A DNA stretch of 64,000 bases from assembly GCA_963764665.1 (NCBI GenBank), contig CAVXTL010000022.1, positions 62,001-126,000 on the forward strand, read 5' to 3'. The translations under genes were made by a program, and so were the position numbers. Of this stretch, positions 34,113 to 41,574 are shown piece by piece. The DNA comes from JACVRW01 sp963764665. GTDB taxonomy: Bacteria > Actinomycetota > Thermoleophilia > Solirubrobacterales > Thermoleophilaceae. Numbering within the stretch: the stretch's first letter is position 1; the number at the start of each line of letters is the position of its first letter. A model generated the notes under the pieces. The model was not told the origin of the DNA. It saw only the letters and a program-made list of their open reading frames with translations, and did not search any database.

Positions 34113-34137
34113 GAACTGTTTATATCAAGAACAGTTC
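34113..34137. promoter_or_regulatory. MarR operator GAACTGTT-N9-AACAGTTC
   Basis: A perfect 8-bp inverted repeat with a 9-base AT-rich spacer, midway between the divergent VOC and MarR genes. The AT-rich core (TTTATATCAAG) also contains -10-like sequence, so binding would block transcription both ways. Confidence 0.65.
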
Positions 34138-34161
34138 CTCGGGCACGGTACCATCGCCAGA

Positions 34162-34653
34162 GTGTCCGGAGAACCGCCCAGCGCACAGGCGTCCCCGGCG
34201 CGGGACCTGAGCCGCCGCGTCGGCTTTCTGCTGGCCCAGCTCGGCTCCCACGCGCACCGGCAGCTTGCCGAACGCCTCGCGCGGCTTGACCTCCACCCCC
34301 GGCACTTCGGAATGCTCAGCCACCTCGCCGCCTCCGAGGGCGGGTCCCAGCAGGCGCTCAGCAACGCGCTCGGGATTCACCGCAGCGCGGTGGTGGCGCT
34401 CGTCGACGACCTCGAGCAGCGCGGACTCGCGGAGCGGCGCCGTGACCCCGTCGACCGACGCGCGTACACGCTCTACCTCACGCCCGCCGGGCGCGACCTG
34501 CTCTCCGACCTCGAGCGCACGGTCAACGAGCGCGACGTCGAGCTGCTGTCTGCCCTCGACGCTTCAGAGCGCTCCGAGCTCATCTCGCTACTGCAACGCG
34601 TGGCGGAGTCGCAGGGCCTCGCGGCCGGCGTTCATCCGAATCTGGAGCCGTGA
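34162..34653 (+). CDS. MarR family transcriptional regulator
   Basis: A 163-residue winged-helix regulator starting at GTG 34162. The DNA-binding region is 'QQALSNALGIHRSAVVALVD' then 'DLEQRGLAERRRDPVDRRAYT', with the usual MarR wing. A His-containing N-terminal helix ('GSHAHRQLAERLARLDLHPRH') is part of the dimer interface. It is divergent from the VOC gene and likely represses both through the repeat at 34113-34137. Its stop lies one base before the 3' end of the tmRNA gene on the other strand. Confidence 0.92.
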   Translation: MSGEPPSAQASPARDLSRRVGFLLAQLGSHAHRQLAERLARLDLHPRHFGMLSHLAASEGGSQQALSNALGIHRSAVVALVDDLEQRGLAERRRDPVDRRAYTLYLTPAGRDLLSDLERTVNERDVELLSALDASERSELISLLQRVAESQGLAAGVHPNLEP

Positions 34654-34654
34654 G

Positions 34655-35021
34655 TGGAGACGGTGGGAATCGAACCCACGTCCGCGGGCGCGTAAGAGGC
34701 AGCTTCTACGAGCGTAGCCGGCTCTCTGTGTCTCGCCTCCCGATCGCCGTGCCGGCGGGGTAACGGGTGGCCAGCCCTCTTGATGTCCCCGCCACGTCGA
34801 GGGCAAGCGCGGCGGGTGAGCCCGTTTTCTTATGCCGGGTCCTCCGCCACGGAGCCGAGCGGAGGCCGACAGCTCATCAGCCTAGGTTTAGTTAGGCCGC
34901 GAGCGCGAATTCGTGATTACGATCCGCACTTATGGTTTTCCCGGTGGTTTAACGAGGCCTACCGGGGACCTCGACTCGCAACTGCCTCCACGGAACGTCC
35001 ACGTCGAAGCCTGTCGTCCCC
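34655..35021 (-). ncRNA. ssrA: Transfer-messenger RNA (tmRNA)
   Basis: A 367-nt minus-strand tmRNA. The 5' GGGGACG (35021-35015) pairs with the 3' CGTCTCC (34662-34656) as a 7-bp acceptor stem. Its third pair is G-U, the alanine identity element, and the discriminator base is A (34655). CCA is not encoded. The T-arm is 'GTGGGTTCGATTCCCAC'. The tag frame on the minus strand (34927-34892) encodes ADRNHEFALAA followed by TAA, ending in the usual protease-recognised ALAA. The partner gene smpB is at 44978-45454. It rescues stalled ribosomes and marks incomplete proteins for degradation. Confidence 0.95.
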
Positions 35022-35066
35022 TGGAAGCTGCTCTTCAAGGGTAGTCGACGTTGCCACACTTGAGGC

Positions 35067-35915
35067 ATGGAGTCCTCGCTCTACAACCCGCGGCTCGAGC
35101 CGCCGGAGCCCCAGCCGGCGCCTCCGCAAGAGGAGCGGCGCCCGCCGTGGCGGCGCATCCTCGGCTGGCTCGGCGCCGGCGCCCTGGTGGCGTTCAAGTT
35201 CGCGGCCAAGCTCAAGGGCCTCCTTCTCCTCCTCCCGAAGATCAAGATCCTCAGCACCTCGGGCACGATGCTCGTGTCCGTCGCGGCATACGCGCTCATC
35301 TGGGGGTGGCGCTTCGCGCTCGGCTTCGTCCTCCTTCTCTTCGTCCACGAGATGGGGCACGTGATCCAGCTGCGACGCGAGGGGATCCCCGCCAGCGCGC
35401 CCATGTTCATCCCCTTCATCGGAGCCTTCGTGGCGATGAAGGAGATGCCGAAGGACGCCGCGGCCGAGGCCCGCGTGGGGCTCGCAGGCCCGGTGCTGGG
35501 CTCCGTGGCATGCCTCGTGCCGCTCGCGATCTACTGGGCGGGCGCAAGCGAGCTGTTCCTCGCGCTCGCGTACGTGGGCTTCCTGCTGAACCTCTTCAAC
35601 CTGCTCCCGGTGCTCCCGCTCGACGGCGGACGGGCCATGGCCGCCCTCTCCCCCGCCCTGTGGTTCGTGGGGTACGCGCTCCTGATCGCGGCCACCATCG
35701 TGTTCCCGAACCCCGTGCTGATCCTCGTGCTGCTGCTCGGCGGATTCGAGACCTGGCGGCGCTGGAAGATCCGGAAGACGCCCGAGGCGCGCGAATACCA
35801 CCGGGTTCCGAGGCGGACCCGGGCCATCGTGGCGGGCGTCTACCTCGGCCTGGCGCTGGGCCTGGCGGTGGGCGTGGACCTCACCTTCGTCGAGCGTGAC
35901 TTCGGGGACGTCTAG
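35067..35915 (+). CDS. Site-2 protease family (M50) membrane metalloprotease
   Basis: A 282-residue intramembrane zinc metalloprotease. The zinc motif HEMGH is in 'LLLFVHEMGHVIQL', and the third ligand lies in 'LLPVLPLDGGRAMAAL'. About six membrane segments follow a Pro-rich cytoplasmic N-terminus. It has no PDZ domain, so it belongs to the shorter SpoIVFB-like group rather than RseP. Substrate unknown; membrane-bound regulators are the usual targets. It is divergent from the tmRNA gene, and the envelope-stress module starts 92 bases downstream on the same strand. Confidence 0.92.
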   Translation: MESSLYNPRLEPPEPQPAPPQEERRPPWRRILGWLGAGALVAFKFAAKLKGLLLLLPKIKILSTSGTMLVSVAAYALIWGWRFALGFVLLLFVHEMGHVIQLRREGIPASAPMFIPFIGAFVAMKEMPKDAAAEARVGLAGPVLGSVACLVPLAIYWAGASELFLALAYVGFLLNLFNLLPVLPLDGGRAMAALSPALWFVGYALLIAATIVFPNPVLILVLLLGGFETWRRWKIRKTPEAREYHRVPRRTRAIVAGVYLGLALGLAVGVDLTFVERDFGDV

Positions 35916-35970
35916 GCCGATCCCCTAAGGGCCATTCCGAATTGGCAGGCTGTCGCGCAGGCGGCAGTCT

Positions 35971-35996
35971 CGATGGCGAGACCACGAACGCCATCG
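35971..35996 (+). promoter_or_regulatory. Leader hairpin abutting the ribosome site of the PspC gene
   Basis: CGATGGCG (35971-35978) and CGCCATCG (35989-35996) form a perfect 8-bp stem with a 10-base loop. The ribosome site GGAGG (35996-36000) begins at the last stem base, and the ATG is at 36008. A terminator of the M50 gene or a translational control element are both possible. Confidence 0.45.
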
Positions 35997-36007
35997 GAGG
36001 ATCGACC

Positions 36008-37132
36008 ATGGACGCGAACGACACGCAGCAGCAGGACCTCACTCCCGGGCCCCGGAAGCTCCTGCGCTCACGCCAGGACCGTCTGATCGGCGGCGTCTGC
36101 GGAGGCCTCGGCCGCTACTTCAACGTGGATCCGATCCTCTTCAGGATCGGCATCGCCGTGTTGGCGCTCGTGGGCGGCGCCGGGCTGCTGCTCTACCTGG
36201 CCGGCCTGCTTCTGATCCCGAGCGAGCCGGCCGTGCCGGGCGCCGAGCCCACCGGCGGTGGCCGCTCCGTGCCGGTCGTGGTCGGGGTGGTGGTGCTCCT
36301 CATCGTCGCCTGGCCCTTTCTGCTCGGCGGCGGCGTCATCGCTGCAGCCGTTCTCGTCCCCATCTCGGCCCTCGCTATCGCGGGTGTTCTCGTATGGTGG
36401 CTCGTCTCGGGAGAAGGACCCTCAGGAGAGCCGAAAGACATCGCGCTGCGAGCGGCGCTCGGACTCGGAATCCTCATCCTGTCCTTCGCGGTCGCGCTCG
36501 GCGCGGCGATAGCGGCGGCAGCGGGCGGCGGCACGATCGTGGCGATTGCGCTGATCCTGGCGGGCCTGGTGATAGCCGCCGGCGCGTTCGTGCGTCCGGT
36601 GCGCTGGCTCATCCTGCCCGCCGTGCTCATGGCGCTGTCCACCGGCAGCGTCGCCGCGGCCGACATCTCGCTCGACGGCGGGGTCGGCGAGCGCCACTAC
36701 CGCCCGGCCTCCATGGCCGACCTGCACGACCGCTACGAGCTGGGCATGGGCGAGCTCGACATCGACCTCCGCGACCTCGAGCTGCCCCCGGGCGACACCC
36801 CGCTCGAGATCGACCTCGGCATCGGCGACGTGCAGATCACGGTGCCCACCGACGTGTGCGTGGCCAGCCGCGCCGACATCGGCATGGGCGAGGCGAACAT
36901 CCTCGGGCGCACCAATGGCGGCGTTGACGTGAGCTTCGAGGAGCACCCCGAGGCGCCGCCAACCGCGAGCCGGCTCGTGCTGGACGCGGACATAGGCGTC
37001 GGGGCGTTGCAGGTTCGCGACGCGGACGACCTCCCGTTCGGCTTCGACGGGTTCAGCCGCGAGTTCGACAGCCACGACCTCGAGCGCGACAGCGATGCCA
37101 ACAGCGCGTGCCGGGTGCCCACCGGTGGGTGA
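36008..37132 (+). CDS. PspC domain protein with LiaF-like C-terminal domain
   Basis: A 374-residue membrane protein. Residues 15-80 are a PspC domain ('RLIGGVCGGLGRYFNVDPIL' with a hydrophobic helix). Several membrane segments follow up to about residue 220. The extracytoplasmic C-terminal part ('IDLGIGDVQITVPTDVCVAS', 'IGMGEANILGRTNGGVDV') resembles the beta-rich domain of LiaF/cell-wall-active-antibiotic response proteins. In LiaFSR systems LiaF restrains a NarL-type two-component system, and exactly such a pair follows here. GGAGG precedes the ATG at 36008; the longer frame from 35942 is unsupported. It overlaps the next small gene by 8 bases. Confidence 0.9.
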   Translation: MDANDTQQQDLTPGPRKLLRSRQDRLIGGVCGGLGRYFNVDPILFRIGIAVLALVGGAGLLLYLAGLLLIPSEPAVPGAEPTGGGRSVPVVVGVVVLLIVAWPFLLGGGVIAAAVLVPISALAIAGVLVWWLVSGEGPSGEPKDIALRAALGLGILILSFAVALGAAIAAAAGGGTIVAIALILAGLVIAAGAFVRPVRWLILPAVLMALSTGSVAAADISLDGGVGERHYRPASMADLHDRYELGMGELDIDLRDLELPPGDTPLEIDLGIGDVQITVPTDVCVASRADIGMGEANILGRTNGGVDVSFEEHPEAPPTASRLVLDADIGVGALQVRDADDLPFGFDGFSREFDSHDLERDSDANSACRVPTGG

Positions 37133-37307
37133 CAGGCGCCCCGACATCGCGTCGCTCGCGGCGGGCCTGGCGGTCGGGCTCGTGGGCATCCTCGTGCTCC
37201 TGGATGACAGCGGCGCGCTCGATCTGAGCTTCGCGGTCTTCGCTCCTGTGGCATGCGCCGCCACGGGAGCGATCCTCGTGGCGGCGGGACTGAGCCGGCG
37301 CGAGTGA
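37125..37307 (+). CDS. Small membrane protein, 60 aa
   Basis: A 60-residue protein from GTG 37125 with two hydrophobic segments ('LAAGLAVGLVGILVLL' and 'FAPVACAATGAILVAAGL') joined by a short loop with Asp residues and ending in Arg-Arg-Glu. I know no family. The start overlaps the PspC gene by 8 bases and the kinase gene follows 25 bases later, so it lies inside the operon. It could be a modulator of the sensor kinase, but that is inference from position. Confidence 0.7.
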   Translation: MGDRRPDIASLAAGLAVGLVGILVLLDDSGALDLSFAVFAPVACAATGAILVAAGLSRRE

Positions 37308-37332
37308 GCCGCGCTGGAATGATGGAGGCCCG

Positions 37333-38607
37333 ATGACCAGCCTCGCGAGCGGCGCCCGACCCCGCCTTCGCCGCGACCGCGCCGGCGGCTGGATCGCCGG
37401 GGTCTGCTCCGGGCTCGCGCGGCGCCTCGGGGCGGACCCGGCGCTCGTGCGATTGGCCTTCGTGGTGGCCACCGCCGCCGGCGGCCTGGGGGTGGCGCTC
37501 TACGCGCTCGCCTGGCTCGTGGTCCCCGCCGGCGACGCCCCGGCGGGTGAGCCGCGCCGCCCCTCGAGCGCCCGCGCCTCGGTCCAGGTGGCCGTCGGCA
37601 GCGGGTTGCTCCTGCTGAGCGCGATTCTCACGTTCCGCGCGCTCGGGCTCTGGTTCTCCGACGCCATCGTCTGGCCGCTGGTGCTGATCGCCGCCGGCGG
37701 CGTGCTGATCTGGCGCCAGTCGCTCGGTCAGCCGGACGCACCCGAGGCCCCCACCCGCCCGCGTCCGGTGCCCACGGCGCCGGAACAGGCCGCGCCGGCC
37801 ACCCGCGACCCTGCGGAGGCGGCACGCACCGCAGCCGTGGCGGTCTCGCGCACCGGTGTGGGCGTGGCGCTCGTGATCGCCGCCGGTTTCGCCTTCCTCC
37901 AGGGCACCGGCGCGCTCAGCGCCGCCAAGGACGTGCTGCTCGCGGTGTTCGCCGCGGTGGTGGTGCTCGGCGTGATCTTCGCCCCCTGGATCGTGCGCCT
38001 GGTGCGCTCGCTCGCGGCCGAGCGCTCGGAGCGGATCCGCTCTCAGGAGCGCGCCGAGGTGGCCGCGCATCTGCACGACTCGGTGCTCCAGACGCTGGCC
38101 ATGGTGCAGCGGCGCGCCGACGAGCCGCGCGAGGTGGCCGCCCTGGCGCGCCGCCAGGAGCGCGAGCTTCGCGCCTGGCTGGCCGGCAGGCCCGCGCCTG
38201 GCCAGGCCGCGAGCCTGGGGGCCGCGCTGGAGGCCGCAGCGGCGGAGGTGGAGGGCCGCCACGGCGTGCCGGTGGAGACCGTGGCGGTGGGCGACGCCCC
38301 GCTCGACCCGGCCACGGAGGCCGTGGTGGCCGCGGCTCGCGAGGCGATGACCAACGCCGCCAAGTTCGGCGGCGGGTCCACCGTGGACGTGTTCGCGGAG
38401 GTGTCTCCCGAGCGCCTGAACGTGTTCGTGCGAGACCGCGGCCCGGGCTTCGACCCCACACAGGTGCCGCCCGACCGCCGCGGCGTGCGCGAGTCGATCG
38501 TGGGACGGATGCGCCGGCACGGCGGCCGCGCCACGATCACGAGCGCTCCCGGCTCGGGCACGGAGGTCGAGTTGCTGCTCGAGCGCTCCGGGCGGGATGG
38601 CTCGTGA
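37333..38607 (+). CDS. PspC domain sensor histidine kinase (HisKA_3/NarX-LiaS type)
   Basis: A 424-residue kinase. An N-terminal PspC domain ('GWIAGVCSGLARRLGADPAL') precedes a membrane portion to about residue 225. The phosphoacceptor helix of the HisKA_3 type is 'AHLHDSVLQTLAMVQRRA', with the His at about 250. The ATP-binding domain has 'REAMTNAAKFGG', 'VRDRGPGFDP' and a glycine-rich end 'APGSGTEVELLL'. The kinase GTGA-overlaps the response regulator gene. PspC-bearing kinases are associated with envelope damage sensing in actinobacteria. The signal is unknown. Confidence 0.93.
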   Translation: MTSLASGARPRLRRDRAGGWIAGVCSGLARRLGADPALVRLAFVVATAAGGLGVALYALAWLVVPAGDAPAGEPRRPSSARASVQVAVGSGLLLLSAILTFRALGLWFSDAIVWPLVLIAAGGVLIWRQSLGQPDAPEAPTRPRPVPTAPEQAAPATRDPAEAARTAAVAVSRTGVGVALVIAAGFAFLQGTGALSAAKDVLLAVFAAVVVLGVIFAPWIVRLVRSLAAERSERIRSQERAEVAAHLHDSVLQTLAMVQRRADEPREVAALARRQERELRAWLAGRPAPGQAASLGAALEAAAAEVEGRHGVPVETVAVGDAPLDPATEAVVAAAREAMTNAAKFGGGSTVDVFAEVSPERLNVFVRDRGPGFDPTQVPPDRRGVRESIVGRMRRHGGRATITSAPGSGTEVELLLERSGRDGS

Positions 38608-39242
38608 GCGAGCCGCGCGTGCTGATCGTGGACGACCACCAGCTCTTCAGGGCCGGTGTGCGCTCGGAGCTCGAGCCTTTACTCGAGATCGCCGGTGAGG
38701 CGTCGGGCGTGGCCGAGGCCGTGCGCTGCATCGCCGACCTGGATCCCGACGTGGTGTTGCTCGACGTGCACATGCCGGACGGCGGAGGCATGGAGGTGAT
38801 CAGGCGCGCGGTGGCCGGCGGCGGCGCCACCCCGGTGTTCCTCGCCCTGTCGGTGTCCGACGACCCGAACGACGTGATCGCGGTGGTCCGCGCCGGCGCC
38901 CGCGGCTACGTGACCAAGAGCATCTCCGGGCCCGACCTGGCCGACGCCGTGCGCCGCGTGCACGGCGGCGACGCCGTGTTCTCCCCGCGCCTGGCCGGCT
39001 TCGTGCTCGACGCCTTCGCCGGGCCGGCGCCGCAGACCGACAGCGAGCTCGACGCGCTCACTCCGCGCGAGCGCGAGGTGCTGCAGCACATCGCGCGCGG
39101 CTACATGTACAAGGAGATCGCGCTGCGGCTGGACATCTCGCCGAAGACAGTGGAGGCCCACGTGTCGTCGGTGCTCCGCAAGCTCCAGCTGTCGAGCCGC
39201 CACGAGCTGTCGCGCTGGGCGGCCGAGCGCGAGCTCGATTGA
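38604..39242 (+). CDS. NarL/LuxR-type response regulator
   Basis: A 212-residue regulator. The receiver domain has the acidic pair in 'VLIVDDHQLFRAG', the phosphoacceptor Asp in 'DVVLLDVHMPDGGG' and the Lys in 'GYVTKSIS'. The LuxR-type DNA-binding domain is 'LTPREREVLQHIARGYMYKE' followed by 'ALRLDISPKTVEAHVSSVLR'. It begins with GTG overlapping the kinase stop, so the two are coupled. Probable targets include its own operon and the 21-residue membrane peptide gene directly after it. Confidence 0.95.
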   Translation: MSEPRVLIVDDHQLFRAGVRSELEPLLEIAGEASGVAEAVRCIADLDPDVVLLDVHMPDGGGMEVIRRAVAGGGATPVFLALSVSDDPNDVIAVVRAGARGYVTKSISGPDLADAVRRVHGGDAVFSPRLAGFVLDAFAGPAPQTDSELDALTPREREVLQHIARGYMYKEIALRLDISPKTVEAHVSSVLRKLQLSSRHELSRWAAERELD

Positions 39243-39285
39243 CTCAGGGGTTTAAGAGTCCCTCGCTCAGGGGCACGAGGAGCGC

Positions 39286-39351
39286 ATGTATATCGGCGGC
39301 GGCATCCTCACCCTGGTCCTCCTGATCATCATCATCGTGCTGCTCTTCTGA
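39286..39351 (+). CDS. Tiny hydrophobic membrane peptide, 21 aa
   Basis: The frame from ATG 39286 encodes a 21-residue peptide that is almost entirely one membrane helix (MYIGGG then a Leu/Ile/Val run ending LLF). A good ribosome site, GAGGAG, lies 5 bases before the ATG. Very similar short Gly-Gly-Gly plus Leu/Ile peptides are annotated in many actinobacteria. The leader contains GTTTAA (39250-39255), a SigB-type -35, with only a weak -10 after it, and a direct repeat CTCAGGGG (39243-39250 and 39266-39273). Role unknown; it may be a stress-induced membrane peptide of the preceding system. Confidence 0.65.
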   Translation: MYIGGGILTLVLLIIIIVLLF

Positions 39352-39358
39352 GCAGACG

Positions 39359-41483
39359 TCAGATCTCGGCCGGGAGCGCCTCGCCCTCGTGGACCTTGAA
39401 CTCGCCCGCGGGGTCGGCGTGAGCAGCTAGCGCGCGCATCAGCGCGCGCGCCTTCAGCAGCATCTCCTGGTACTCGTCCTCGGCGTCCGACTGCATGACG
39501 ATCGCGCCGCCGGCGCCGATCGTGGTGGTCTCGCCGTCCATCACGATCGTGCGGATCACGATGTTGAGGTCGCAGCCGCCGCTGAGGCCGAGGTAGCCGA
39601 TCGCGCCGGAGTAGACCCCGCGCGGCTCGTGCTCGAGCTCGTCGATGATCTCCATGGTGCGCTTCTTCGGCGCGCCGGTCATGGACCCGCCCGGGAAGCA
39701 GGCGCGGATCCCGTCCGGCGGCTCCACGCCCTCGCGGAGCTGGCCCCGGATCGTGGACACGAGCTGGTGCACGGTCTCGTAGGACTCGATCGCCATCAGG
39801 TGCGGCACGTGCACCGTGCCGACGTCGCACACGACTCCGAGGTCGTTGCGCAGCAGGTCGGCGATCATCAGGTTCTCCGCGCGTGTCTTCTCATCGGTCC
39901 GCAGCGTCTCGGCCAGCTGCAGGTCCTCGACGCGGTCCTTGCCGCGCGGGGAGGTGCCCTTGATCGGCTTGGCCTCCATCCAGCGGTCGCGGCCGATCGA
40001 GAGGAAGCGCTCGGGGGACGAGCTCATGCACGGACGCGTCGCCGAAGCGCAGGTAGGACGAGAACGGCGCGGGGTTGATCTCGCGCAGAGTCCGGTAGAG
40101 CGGCAGCGGCTCGGGCGAGATGTCCGCGTGCACCTTGTTGGTGAGGCAGACCTCGTAGGTGTCGCCCTCGGTGAGGTAGTCCTTGATCGTCTGGATGTCG
40201 TCCAGGTACTGCTGGTGCGAGCGGCTGAGGCGGAACTCGGCGGGCGAGCCGCCCTCCGTGATCGCCGCAAGGTCCACCGGCTCGAGCGGCGGCAGCGCCT
40301 CGAGGCTCGCGGCCGTCTCGCGGATCCAGCGCGTGCCCTCGTTCTCGCTGGTGGGCTCGGTCACGCACAGCAGGTAGGTGGTCTTCTCGTAGTGGTCAAA
40401 GGCGATCAGACGGTCGGCGAACACGAACGCCGCGTCCGGCATCGACGACTGGAAGGCGTTGTCGCCCTCGCAGTCAGCCTTCAGCTCGTAGCCGAAGTAG
40501 CCCACGAACCCGCAGTTGAAGTCGAACGGCAGGTCGTCGGAGACGTAGCGCAGCCGCTTGGTCTCGCGGCTGAGGTAGTCGAATATCGACTCGTCGTGCT
40601 CCTCGCTCGAGAGCCCACGCGCGACGTTGACCTTGCCGGTGGTCACGTCCGAGGTCACCACCGAGCTGAGCGGGCCGCCGCTGGCGCCCATGAAGGAGAA
40701 GCGAGAGCGCTCGTCCACCTTGCTGCTGTCGAGCCAGAAGGAGTAGCTGTGGTCGCCGTAGAGGTTCACGAAGACCTGCTCGGAGTCGTAGAGGCGGTCG
40801 ATGCGCTCGACCTGGAGGCGCAGGCGCGGGCGCTGCGGAGGCGACCACGTGGACCCGCCCCCGTTCGTGGCCGGCTGGGTGAGCGGGGTGCGCTTGCCGC
40901 CGGCCACCCCGGCGGTCATGTCACGGAAGTTGGCCAGCAGGCGGCGGCCCCAGTCGGTGCAGATGGACTCGGGGTGGAACTGGACGCCCCACACCGGGCG
41001 CTTGCGGTGGGCCGCGCCCATGACGATTCCGTCGGCGGTCCAGGCGATCGCCTCGAGGTCCTCGGGCAGCGGCTCAGTGATGCAGAGCGAGTGGTAGCGG
41101 ACCACCGTGAAGCCCTGCGGGATGTCCGCGAAGAGCGGCGAGTCGTCGTGGTACACGGCGCTCATCCGGCCGTGCATGACCTCGGGGGCGTGCACCACCT
41201 CGGCGCCCGAGATGTGGCCGATGCCCTGGTGGCCCAGGCAGACGCCGAGCAGCGGCACCTCGGCGTCGCGGATGGCGTCGGCGCAGATTCCGAAGTCCTT
41301 CGGCTCGTCGGGCCGTCCGGGACCCGGAGAGATCACGACGTTGTCGAAGTCGCCACCGGCCAGCTCGCTCCACGGGGTGTCGTCGTTGCGCACGACCGTG
41401 GGCTCCTCGCCGTTCGCCTCGGCGATCAGCTGGAACAGGTTGTACGTGAACGAGTCGTAGTTGTCGATGAGCAGCGTTTTCAC
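39359..41483 (-). pseudogene. pabAB: Aminodeoxychorismate synthase PabA-PabB fusion, apparent frameshift
   Basis: The N-terminal 190 residues are a glutamine amidotransferase with Cys82 in 'LGVCLGHQGIGH' and 'VQFHPES'. The rest is a chorismate-binding PabB/TrpE domain. The frame runs from 41483 through 'SSYLRFGDASV' and then breaks. The conserved continuation 'SSSPERFLSIGRDRWMEAKP', 'IKGTSPRGKDR' and 'PGGSMTGAPKK' is in the next frame and ends at 39359. A single extra base near 40028 accounts for this. Whole length (about 708 residues) and domain order match the actinobacterial fusion that makes 4-amino-4-deoxychorismate for folate. Either a sequencing error or a recent mutation; a second such break occurs in the S41 gene. 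Confidence 0.85.
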
Positions 41484-41574
41484 TGCGTCAAGCTCCCGGC
41501 GGTCGACGATTGAGACACCGGGCGGCGGACCCGGCGAACTCTCAGAGTAGCCCGGGTTCGGGCGCTCGGCAAAC

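Noticed and set aside
34654..34690. A tRNA gene suggested by a T-arm-like sequence
   Set aside because: The sequence is the 3' tRNA-like end of the 367-nt tmRNA; acceptor pairing partner and tag frame were found at the expected distance.
40020..40036. Programmed frameshifting in pabAB
   Set aside because: No slippery run of identical bases or following pseudoknot-like structure is apparent, and the fusion normally needs no shift.
39816..41513. A 565-codon plus-strand frame
   Set aside because: Antisense shadow of pabAB; no recognisable domain.
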